Source of the DNA: Acinetobacter sp. | Lineage (GTDB): Bacteria; Pseudomonadota; Gammaproteobacteria; Pseudomonadales; Moraxellaceae | Direction: 5' to 3' | DNA length: 23,245 nt | Assembly: GCA_030152275.1 (NCBI GenBank) | Contig: JASLHF010000023.1 | Span: forward strand, 1-23,245 | Shown: positions 15,970-22,651 of the stretch, one piece after another | How the letters are laid out: each line of letters starts with the position of its first letter | Numbering within the stretch: position 1 is the stretch's first letter | Position numbers and translations under genes: made by a program | The notes under the pieces: model-generated | The model's database searches: none | Told to the model about the DNA's origin: nothing | What the model saw: the letters and a program-made list of their open reading frames with translations, nothing else

Positions 15970-16544
15970 CTTTGTTAATTTATTTTATAAAAGGTCTTGT
16001 TTTATTAGCTTTTTATTTATTATTTTGCATTTTTCTGCCGCACAACTCAGACCGTTATTTGAATCTAATTTGTTAACTTTTTATGCTTTGCAGAGACTAA
16101 TTCATTAAGTTTCAATTATTTAATATTTACTCTTATTACATTTCATTACATTTAACACGCATATATTTTCATTTATTTTTTTTATCCAAAAAAATTAGAT
16201 GAATTTTCCACCATATTTTTAAATTAAACCTATTAATTTTTCTCTCTTGATTCTTAAAATGAATCTCTATCCCTAAAAATAGGGAGTAAATATGTGACAA
16301 AATATGAATTTTAAAGCCATTTTTTTACACAAATTGTCACAGTTTTACAAAAACTTTATCCCCATCTCTCATTTTTTTGCACAACGGATACATTGTGACT
16401 TTTATTGTCACCCGCTTGTCAATGGTGAATATTCACACAATTATGTGTTTTCTACTGACTTTTATACATTCACACAAAAGCCCTGAAATGCATCTCACAG
16501 CATCTTAATACATTACCGCAAGCCTCAATTCCCTTCAAAATGCA
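15970..16544. other. Long AT-rich palindrome-rich region upstream of the fimbrial operon
   Basis: No credible gene lies here. A 60-codon frame at 16304 has no ribosome-binding site and no recognisable product. The left part is very AT-rich with T and A runs and the short tandem ATTACATTT at 16135 and 16145. The right part is packed with inverted repeats: GATTC/GAATC (16249-16265), CCCTA/TAGGG (16271-16284), TGTGACAA/TTGTCACA (16293-16300 and 16334-16341), GTGAC/GTCAC (16395-16411), GTGAATATTCAC (16425-16436), ACACA/TGTGT (16435-16448). The 10-mer ATTCACACAA occurs twice, at 16431 and 16468. It could be a control region for the fimbrial operon or hold a small RNA. Confidence 0.55.
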
Positions 16545-16583
16545 AAAAAAACCTAAAACACGGCAATGTGTTTTAGGTTTTTT
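16545..16583 (-). terminator. Strong bidirectional terminator
   Basis: A perfect stem of 11 bp plus A/T pairs (16551-16561 with 16568-16578, loop GGCAAT) is flanked by an A-run on the left and a T-run on the right, so it can work in both directions. On the minus strand it lies about 90 bases past the XAC2610-like gene and probably ends its transcript. Confidence 0.88.
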
Positions 16584-16673
16584 CTATTTAGGCTTATGTA
16601 CAATTGCCACAATTTAAAGTGATGCCCTATTCAATCTTCAGGCACTTAACTTCAGCAAGCAAACTTAAGCCAC

Positions 16674-17501
16674 TTACTCATTAATTCGATTCAGCAGGCC
16701 ATTTTCGACCTGAAAGAGCTGGCCATTGCCAAAATCAATCTGCTGCGAATCACCATGCAGCGCGGGGAAGCCAACGATTTTCTCCAGTTGCGGTGAACGC
16801 TGAAATTGCTGTGTTTTAGGATTATACATCCAGTAAATAAAACGCTTATCTTCAACTTTTCGATGATCTGAAGTATCCGCCAGCACCACATCATAATAAC
16901 CGTCAAAATTTACATCTAAAAAGCCGATACTTCCTGCAAATGCAGTAAAGCCTGTCAGGCTCTGCATAAGGGTATTATTGGTTTTATTGACGATATCGAC
17001 GCGTTGCAAGGCCTTACCGTATGGCTGCTGCGCTCCTTCAGTACCATAAAAACGAAATACAACCATCGGCTTATCTTGCGCTTTAAATGCCGGCTCAAAT
17101 TTAATGGGAATATTTTCAGATTTATCAGAAGTTTTTAATACCGCATTCAGCAAACCGCTATTTGCATCCAGTACACCATTTAGTTCGTACTGCTGATCTG
17201 AACCATCCATGCTGTCAACACTGACTGATTTAAGACCGAGCTGATCCCCCTTTTGAGATCCTTTGAAGGCAATGGTTCTATTTGCCTGCAAATCCTTTAG
17301 CACGCCATGCGGATTCCAAATACCTGCATACAAGTCTAAAAAATAGCGGCCATCAGCTGAACGCAGCATACGCTGCATAGACACACGCACATTATGAATT
17401 TGTTTCAACTGTAAAGTGTCTGCTGACGTAGCGGCTGTTTCCGCCACACTAAAGGTTGATAAGGACAAGGCCGCGATACACAGTAAAATTCTTCTATTCA
17501 T
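16674..17501 (-). CDS. Secreted XAC2610-like protein of unknown function
   Basis: The 275-residue product has a clear signal peptide (about 1-20, cleavage VA-ET) and is likely periplasmic or secreted. Near the C-terminus it carries LDVNFDGYYDVV at 195-206. This D-x-N-x-D-G-x-x-D pattern is typical of calcium-binding loops and of the XAC2610-related proteins, and a W-x-Y-x-P-x-T-x-x-F stretch follows (WMYNPKTQQF, 224-233). The N-terminal half is not recognised. It is monocistronic, lying between a strong terminator and a 575-base gap, with a near-consensus CRP site about 40 bases upstream. The ATG at 17501 has only a weak ribosome-binding site. Membership of XAC2610 is from recalled motif similarity; function is unknown. 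Confidence 0.75.
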   Translation of the reverse strand: MNRRILLCIAALSLSTFSVAETAATSADTLQLKQIHNVRVSMQRMLRSADGRYFLDLYAGIWNPHGVLKDLQANRTIAFKGSQKGDQLGLKSVSVDSMDGSDQQYELNGVLDANSGLLNAVLKTSDKSENIPIKFEPAFKAQDKPMVVFRFYGTEGAQQPYGKALQRVDIVNKTNNTLMQSLTGFTAFAGSIGFLDVNFDGYYDVVLADTSDHRKVEDKRFIYWMYNPKTQQFQRSPQLEKIVGFPALHGDSQQIDFGNGQLFQVENGLLNRINE

Positions 17502-17535
17502 TGCGAAGCTGCACTCATAAAGAGGGTATGAATTA

Positions 17536-17551
17536 TGTGTAATGTATCACA
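17536..17551 (-). promoter_or_regulatory. Near-consensus CRP/Vfr-type site
   Basis: On the minus strand TGTGA-TACATT-ACACA matches the CRP half-sites at 9 of 10 positions with the correct 6-base spacer. It lies 35-50 bases upstream of the XAC2610-like gene. A CATAAT -10-like hexamer overlaps its downstream edge, so binding could repress rather than activate. Confidence 0.4.
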
Positions 17552-17921
17552 GAGTTCTCTTTAAAATTTGTATTGTTTTTTATATATCTGCCGTATTGAG
17601 CAGCAAAAGCAATACTTCGCGTACCGTGCATAAAAATAACAATGCAATTTCTGCAAAATTGAGTGAAAGCGCTATTCAGCACAACACATGCCTTATCTAG
17701 AACTAACCGTTGATACCATCAAATTCACAAGCAAGGTCTTAGAAAACAAGCCATAAAAAATCAGTCAAAATAAATTTGTTTATAGAACAATGAAAAAACA
17801 AAATTTTATGCATAATTTTATTCATTTAACTTAAAGTCTAAGCGAACTCAAAGCACTGCCTTAAATCAAGTCCAAGAAAGACAAAACCCTGCTTCTCCGC
17901 AGGTGCCTCATTCCCTATATA
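17552..17921. other. Intergenic region without recognisable genes
   Basis: AT-rich stretch upstream of the XAC2610-like gene. No reading frame with a ribosome-binding site or recognisable product was seen. A small CCTGC/GCAGG hairpin near 17888-17902 lacks a clear T-run. Confidence 0.5.
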
Positions 17922-17948
17922 AAAACCCACTCAACTTGAGTGGGTTTT
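17922..17948 (-). terminator. Terminator belonging to the ilvC relic
   Basis: A perfect 11-bp stem (17922-17932 with 17938-17948) around AACTT, ending in T-runs on either strand. It lies 27 bases past the stop codon of the ilvC tail relic on the minus strand. The functional ilvC has its own different terminator. Confidence 0.85.
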
Positions 17949-17974
17949 ATATTTAAATCATTTGATTTTAGAGA

Positions 17975-18022
17975 TTAGTTTTTCTCTTTATCAACGATTT
18001 TGTTTGCTTGAATCCAAGGCAC
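17975..18022 (-). pseudogene. Relic of a second ilvC 3' end
   Basis: The minus strand reads VPWIQANKIVDKEKN followed by TAA. From PWIQ onward this equals the C-terminus of the intact IlvC (18077-18124), where M replaces the V. The two 48-base segments differ at 8 positions (40/48 identical); seven are synonymous third-position changes and the eighth is at the junction. No other part of ilvC is found to its right before the active terminator. The pattern shows that the relic evolved as real ilvC coding sequence and was then cut off, leaving the tail. It is not a recent copy of the adjacent gene. Confidence 0.88.
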
Positions 18023-18025
18023 GAA

Positions 18026-18058
18026 AAAAAATGGGAAAGCACTGCTTTCCCATTTTTT
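18026..18058 (-). terminator. Rho-independent terminator of ilvC
   Basis: A perfect 15-bp stem (18026-18040 with 18044-18058) with a 3-base loop and T-runs on both strands, about 20 bases past the ilvC stop. Confidence 0.9.
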
Positions 18059-18076
18059 AAGGCGCGTAACGCAACC

Positions 18077-19093
18077 TTAGTTCTTTTCTTTGTCTACGAT
18101 CTTGTTCGCTTGGATCCAAGGCATCATCGCGCGTAATTTACCGCCAGTCACTTCGATACCGTGTGCAGCGTTTTGACGGCGGCGAGCTGTCATAGATGGA
18201 TAGTTCAAAGCACCTTCTTGGATGAACATCTTCGCGTATTCACCAGATTGAATACGTTTAAGTGCATTACGCATTGCTTCACGAGACTGTTCATTGATGA
18301 CTTCAACGCCAGTTACGTATTCGCCGTATTCAGCATTGTTCGATACTGAGTAGTTCATGTCCGCGATACCGCCTTCGAACATCAAGTCAACGATCAATTT
18401 AAGTTCGTGCAGACATTCGAAGTAAGCCATTTCCGGCGCATAACCAGCTTCAACCAAAGTTTCGAAGCCCATTTTAACCAATTCAACCGCACCGCCGCAA
18501 AGAACTGCTTGCTCACCAAATAGGTCAGTTTCAGTTTCTTCACGGAATGAAGTTTCGATAATACCCGTACGGCCACCACCAACGCCTGAAGCGTAAGAAA
18601 GTGCAACGTTGCGTGCATTGCCAGAAGCATCTTGGTGAACTGCGATAAGATCAGGTACACCTGAACCGCGTTGGAATTCTGAACGTACAGTGTGACCCGG
18701 CGCTTTTGGAGCAACCATGATTACGTCAAGATCTTTACGTGGAACAACTTGGTTATAAAGAACAGAGAAACCGTGAGCAAATGCTAAAGTCGCGCCTTCT
18801 TTAATGTTTGGCTCAATCACATCACGGTAAAGTTGAGATTGGAATTCATCTGGAGTCAGAATCATTACAAGGTCAGCTTGAGCAACAGCAGCAGGAACTT
18901 CTGAAACTTTAAGACCAGCATTTTCAGCTTTTTTCCAAGAAGTAGAACCAGCACGCAGACCAACAGTTACGTCAACGCCTGAATCTTTAAGGTTCAGCGC
19001 ATGCGCGTGGCCTTGTGAACCGTAACCAATGATTGCTACTTTTTTGCCTTGGATGATTGAAAGATCTGTGTCTTTATCATAAAAAATTTGCAT
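18077..19093 (-). CDS. ilvC: Ketol-acid reductoisomerase (class I)
   Basis: IlvC converts acetolactate or acetohydroxybutyrate to the dihydroxy acid using NADPH and Mg2+, the second common step of valine, isoleucine and leucine synthesis. The 338-residue length is that of class I enzymes. The dinucleotide-binding loop GYGSQGHAHA is at 23-32. The metal and substrate ligands D190, E194, E226 and E230 are all present (TDLFGEQA and FECLHE). A GGAGA ribosome-binding site precedes the ATG. It is the third gene after ilvI and ilvN, separated from ilvN by 109 bases with a hairpin. A relic of another ilvC tail lies just downstream. Confidence 0.98.
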   Translation of the reverse strand: MQIFYDKDTDLSIIQGKKVAIIGYGSQGHAHALNLKDSGVDVTVGLRAGSTSWKKAENAGLKVSEVPAAVAQADLVMILTPDEFQSQLYRDVIEPNIKEGATLAFAHGFSVLYNQVVPRKDLDVIMVAPKAPGHTVRSEFQRGSGVPDLIAVHQDASGNARNVALSYASGVGGGRTGIIETSFREETETDLFGEQAVLCGGAVELVKMGFETLVEAGYAPEMAYFECLHELKLIVDLMFEGGIADMNYSVSNNAEYGEYVTGVEVINEQSREAMRNALKRIQSGEYAKMFIQEGALNYPSMTARRRQNAAHGIEVTGGKLRAMMPWIQANKIVDKEKN

Positions 19094-19164
19094 TGCTGTC
19101 TCCGCTAAAATGCTTGTTTCCTTGCTTAAACTGTTAAATTTAAGAAATATTTTCCAGCTTAAGT

Positions 19165-19187
19165 TTCTCTCCTAAAATAGGAGAGAA
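19165..19187 (-). other. Perfect hairpin between ilvN and ilvC
   Basis: A perfect 9-bp inverted repeat (19165-19173 with 19179-19187, spacer AAAAT) starts about 15 bases past the ilvN stop. No T-run follows on the minus strand, so it is unlikely to be an intrinsic terminator. A role in mRNA processing or stability is possible. Confidence 0.45.
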
Positions 19188-19202
19188 GGTATTTGTAAAA
19201 AA

Positions 19203-19694
19203 TTAGATTGTTAAAACTTTTTCGCCGCGCGCAATGCCGGATACACCCGAACGCACAACTTCAAGGATGGTATTCTCTGCCAGCGCATCGATAAAACCAT
19301 CAATTTTTTCAGTTGTACCTGCAATTTGCACGGTATAGGTTGTTGGCGTTACATCCACGACTTGAGCGCGAAAGATATCTGCCGTACGTTTGATTTCAGC
19401 GCGCGCTGCGCCTAAAGCTTTCACTTTAATCAGCATCAGTTCACGCTCAATATGTGCGCCTTCCGACAAATCAACCACTTTAACTACTTCAACCAGCTTG
19501 TTCAGCTGTTTAGTAATTTGCTCAATCTTGTGGTCATCGCCATATGTTGTCAAAGTCAAACGCGACAGTGTAGGGTCTTCAGTCGGCGCTACATTGAGTG
19601 TTTCAATGTTGTAGCCGCGCTGTGAAAATAGGCCAACTAAACGTGAAAGCGCGCCTGCTTCGTTTTCTACAAGAACAGAGATAATATGTCTCAT
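19203..19694 (-). CDS. ilvN: Acetolactate synthase small (regulatory) subunit
   Basis: This subunit (also called IlvH) activates the catalytic subunit and confers feedback inhibition by valine. From the ATG at 19694 it is 163 residues, the length of E. coli IlvH. The N-terminal ACT domain starts MRHIISVLVENEAGALSRL; the N11 and G14 region, where valine binds in IlvH, is conserved. The second domain includes ELMLIKVKA. The ATG overlaps the ilvI stop in an ATGA junction and has GGAG about ten bases upstream; a GTG at 19721 would add nine residues inside ilvI and is unlikely. Confidence 0.97.
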   Translation of the reverse strand: MRHIISVLVENEAGALSRLVGLFSQRGYNIETLNVAPTEDPTLSRLTLTTYGDDHKIEQITKQLNKLVEVVKVVDLSEGAHIERELMLIKVKALGAARAEIKRTADIFRAQVVDVTPTTYTVQIAGTTEKIDGFIDALAENTILEVVRSGVSGIARGEKVLTI

Positions 19695-21418
19695 GATGTG
19701 CGCTCTCCTTTGCCTAACCACATGTCTTTCATCGATTGGCCCGCGATCAGCATTGGATATACGTGCTCGCTGCGGTCAACCATGACATTAATGAATACAC
19801 ACTTATCATTGATCGCCATGGCTTCAGCCAGCTTAGACTCAAGCTCATCTGCATGATCAATCTGGATGCCAACATGGCCGTATGCTTCCATTAATTTAGG
19901 GAAGTCCGGCAGTGACTCTACATACGAGCTAGAGTGGCGCCCTTCATAGTTCATATCCTGCCATTGCTTCACCATGCCCAAGGCGCGGTTGTTCAAGCAT
20001 AGAATTTTTACATTTAAGCCATATTGCTTGCATGTAGAAAGTTCTTGGATACACATCTGAATCGACGCTTCACCCGTAATACACACCACTTGCTGGTCTG
20101 GGAATGCAAGCTTAGCCGCCATTGCATACGGCAAGCCAACGCCCATGGTGCCTAGACCACCAGAGTTGATCCATTGACGTGGACGCGTATATTTGTAGTA
20201 CAGCGCGCCAAACATTTGGTGCTGACCTACGTCAGACGTAATGATGGCTTGGCTATTGGTAATTTTGTCCAATGCAGCAACCACTTGCTGAGGCTTCATG
20301 GTACCGTCAGTTGGTGCAGCAATTTTCAAGCCATGCGCTTCGCGCCATACATTAATTTGCTTCCACCAATCAGCAATCGCTTCTGGATTTGGCTTAGACA
20401 CATTTAACTGTTTCAGCTGCGCCAGCATTTCCTGAAGTACAGGTTCAACTGCACCCACAATTGGAATATGCGCCATAATGGTTTTTGAAATCGTCGCAGG
20501 GTCGATATCAATATGGATCACTTTAGCATTTGGACAGAATTTTGCCGGATTATTGGTTACACGGTCATCAAAACGCGCGCCAATGGCTAAAATCACATCC
20601 GCATTCGCCATGCTCATATTGGCTTCATACGTGCCATGCATACCCAGCATACCCACAAATTGCGGATCATTGCCCGGGAATGCGCCCAACCCCATTAACG
20701 TATTGGTTACTGGGAAATTCAGCAAATGCGCAAGCTCAGTCAATAATTCAGATGCATTGCCTTGCACCACACCGCCGCCTGAATAAATAATCGGGCGTTT
20801 TGCATGAATCAGTTCATCAATCGCTTTACGGATTTGCCCAGAGTGGCCGCGGTGAGGCGGCTGATAAGAGCGCATTTTTACTTTTTCAGGATATTCGTAA
20901 GCAAATTTTTCTGCAGGATTGGTTGCATCTTTAGGAATATCAACCACAACTGGGCCTGGACGCCCGCTCGCTGCAATATAGAACGCCTTTTTAATAATTG
21001 CAGGAATTTCACTTGCATGACGCACTTGAAAACTGTGCTTTACGATTGGGCGGGAAATGCCGACCATATCAGTTTCCTGGAACGCATCTTCACCAATTAA
21101 GTGACTCGCAACCTGGCCAGACAAAATCACCATTGGGATTGAGTCCATATATGCTGTTGCAATAGGAGTGACTGTATTGGTTGCGCCCGGGCCGGAAGTG
21201 ACCAGCACGACTCCGGTTTTACCTGTTACGCGCGAGTATGCATCCGCCATATGGCCGGCTGCCTGTTCATGGCGTACAAGGTAATGGTTAATTTTGTCTT
21301 GTTGAAATAGCGCATCGTAAATATGCAATACTGCGCCGCCTGGATATCCAAAAACATGCTCAACGCCTTCGTCCGCTAATGCGCGAACAAGCATTTCACC
21401 ACCAGATAAAAGTTCCAA
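19691..21418 (-). CDS. ilvI: Acetolactate synthase large (catalytic) subunit
   Basis: The catalytic subunit condenses two pyruvates, or pyruvate with 2-oxobutyrate, using thiamine diphosphate. The 575-residue product has the N-terminal pyrimidine-binding domain with catalytic glutamate E51 (VRHEQAAGHMADAYSR), then TSGPGATN, the central domain, and the C-terminal diphosphate-binding domain with GEASIQM at 449-455 and NN at 476-477. The usual motif begins GDG, so here a Glu replaces the Asp; pseudomonad enzymes are similar from memory. The start is a TTG at 21418 with AGGGTGA about seven bases upstream; the sequence from MELLSGGEMLV matches the normal N-terminus. The gene leads ilvI-ilvN-ilvC. 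Confidence 0.97.
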   Translation of the reverse strand: MELLSGGEMLVRALADEGVEHVFGYPGGAVLHIYDALFQQDKINHYLVRHEQAAGHMADAYSRVTGKTGVVLVTSGPGATNTVTPIATAYMDSIPMVILSGQVASHLIGEDAFQETDMVGISRPIVKHSFQVRHASEIPAIIKKAFYIAASGRPGPVVVDIPKDATNPAEKFAYEYPEKVKMRSYQPPHRGHSGQIRKAIDELIHAKRPIIYSGGGVVQGNASELLTELAHLLNFPVTNTLMGLGAFPGNDPQFVGMLGMHGTYEANMSMANADVILAIGARFDDRVTNNPAKFCPNAKVIHIDIDPATISKTIMAHIPIVGAVEPVLQEMLAQLKQLNVSKPNPEAIADWWKQINVWREAHGLKIAAPTDGTMKPQQVVAALDKITNSQAIITSDVGQHQMFGALYYKYTRPRQWINSGGLGTMGVGLPYAMAAKLAFPDQQVVCITGEASIQMCIQELSTCKQYGLNVKILCLNNRALGMVKQWQDMNYEGRHSSSYVESLPDFPKLMEAYGHVGIQIDHADELESKLAEAMAINDKCVFINVMVDRSEHVYPMLIAGQSMKDMWLGKGERTS

Positions 21419-21493
21419 CGTGATTCACCCTAATCTTTTTTAGCCGCTAAATGGGAGGCACTTGCGACACTTCATTCATTAACTGTCTGCACT

Positions 21494-21502
21494 GTTATAG
21501 CA
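21494..21502 (-). promoter_or_regulatory. Candidate extended -10 promoter for ilvI-ilvN-ilvC
   Basis: On the minus strand TGCTATAAC has the extended -10 form TGN-TATAAT with one mismatch. No good -35 is seen. The predicted start near 21487 gives a leader of about 70 bases. A short upstream frame in this area has no run of Leu, Val or Ile codons, so classical attenuation is not supported. Confidence 0.35.
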
Positions 21503-22133
21503 CACATAATTTATAGTTTTCATCGCAATAGGAAAAATTTACGATCTCGATGCTGTTTAAGCAATATGAAATCTAAAAACATGCTGGGATAAGCACATTT
21601 TGTTCGCTTTGTTCAGGTTCTCGGCTAGAGAAACTGCCCATTGCATGACATGACACTTATTCGAAGGGTGATCGACTAAGGCATATAAAACTAACTCAGC
21701 ATTTTTGTTGTTTCGACTATTAAAGTCAAGTTTAAAAATTAGCTTTTTCCTGTTTATTTACAGACCGTTTGTTTTTTAAGCAAAGCTGCTTGCGCTGCTA
21801 AGATCATAATTCTGTATTTTTAGAAAATTACGCCTCAAATCATTATTTTAATTTATATATAAAATAATAATTATTCATTAAAAAACGCAGAACACGGCAA
21901 GAGTTCGCTTGCTTATTTGATCTTTATTTAAACGAAGCAGCATAAATCTCAAGCCGGCATGAATAACTGATGATGACTGCTGTTAAAAATGATTTGTTCT
22001 ATTTTAAAGTCTCATTTAAGTACGGATTTTAAGGCAAAAAAATATAAATCCCACAGCCAATTTGTGTATTATTTCATCTAAAGTCAACATCTGATCTATT
22101 ACAGTTCCCACCAACTGGCTCAAGGAAAAAATT
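21503..22133. other. Divergent intergenic region without recognisable genes
   Basis: This is the gap between the leftward ilv operon and the rightward DUF4124 gene. It is AT-rich, with no coding region of convincing length or start. One AT-only inverted repeat of 9 bp lies at 21842-21850 and 21860-21868. It should hold the promoter for the DUF4124 gene, but I cannot pick a clear one. Confidence 0.5.
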
Positions 22134-22466
22134 ATGATGAAAAAGTCCATGCTTCAGCTGGCAATGGCGCTTCCCGCCACCCTTATGCTTCTATGCACAC
22201 AGAATAGCGCTGCGCAAAATGTATATAAGTGGGTAGATGCCAAAGGTTCAACGCATTACAGCGCCAACCCTCCGCCGAAAGCAGCAAAGAAAAAAGGCAA
22301 AGTGGAAACTTACGGCTGGAAAAATTCTGCGCCAACGCCATCCAGCACACACAAAACAGAGGCGCCGGAATCTGCTGAAACTGAAAGACAAAATACGCCT
22401 GCACCAGCCTCTCAAAACGCTGCGCCTGCAGCAGCTGCTAGCGCTAGAGAAGCTTCAGCCCAATAG
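22134..22466 (+). CDS. Small secreted DUF4124 protein
   Basis: The 110-residue product has a signal peptide (about 1-27, ending SAA-Q or AAQ-N) followed by the DUF4124 signature YKWVDAKGSTHYSANPP at about 31-47. The tail is low in complexity and rich in Ala, Pro, Lys, Ser and Glu. DUF4124 domains are common in periplasmic proteins of gammaproteobacteria, often with unknown function, and none is assigned here. An AAGGA ribosome-binding site lies upstream of the ATG pair; translation could start at 22134 or at the second ATG, 22137. It is read towards leuS, 185 bases away, without an obvious terminator between them. Confidence 0.88.
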   Translation: MMKKSMLQLAMALPATLMLLCTQNSAAQNVYKWVDAKGSTHYSANPPPKAAKKKGKVETYGWKNSAPTPSSTHKTEAPESAETERQNTPAPASQNAAPAAAASAREASAQ

Positions 22467-22581
22467 CATTTCAGCTGATTATTCTCTCTGGAACGCTGTC
22501 CTGCTTTTATGCTCTCTATATGATGGGGCAAATCAAGAGATAAGCCGGCGACTTTTTTCATACGCAAAACCCTGCGCGAAA

Positions 22582-22611
22582 TTCACTTTTAGGTGCATTT
22601 TGCGCTATGCT
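22582..22611 (+). promoter_or_regulatory. Candidate leuS promoter
   Basis: TTCACT (22582-22587) and TATGCT (22606-22611) are 18 bases apart, each matching 4 of 6 consensus positions. They lie about 40 bases upstream of the leuS ATG. Confidence 0.3.
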
Positions 22612-22651
22612 GTACCACAAAATTTTTAACCATTGTTCTTATATTACGTTT

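Noticed and set aside
16356..16364. TTATCCCCA as a DnaA box and a possible origin
   Set aside because: A single 8-of-9 match, with no cluster of boxes, no iterons and no dnaA, dnaN or rep gene nearby.
16304..16486. A 60-codon rightward frame in the fimbrial control region
   Set aside because: No ribosome-binding site, AT-rich composition of noncoding type, and it runs through the palindrome cluster.
21440..21523. A leader peptide for attenuation of the ilv operon
   Set aside because: Short frames here carry no run of Leu, Val or Ile codons, and no terminator or antiterminator pair is visible before ilvI.
22237..22629. A 130-codon rightward frame overlapping the DUF4124 gene
   Set aside because: It is a basic, low-complexity shadow of the DUF4124 gene; the signal peptide and signature are in the other frame.
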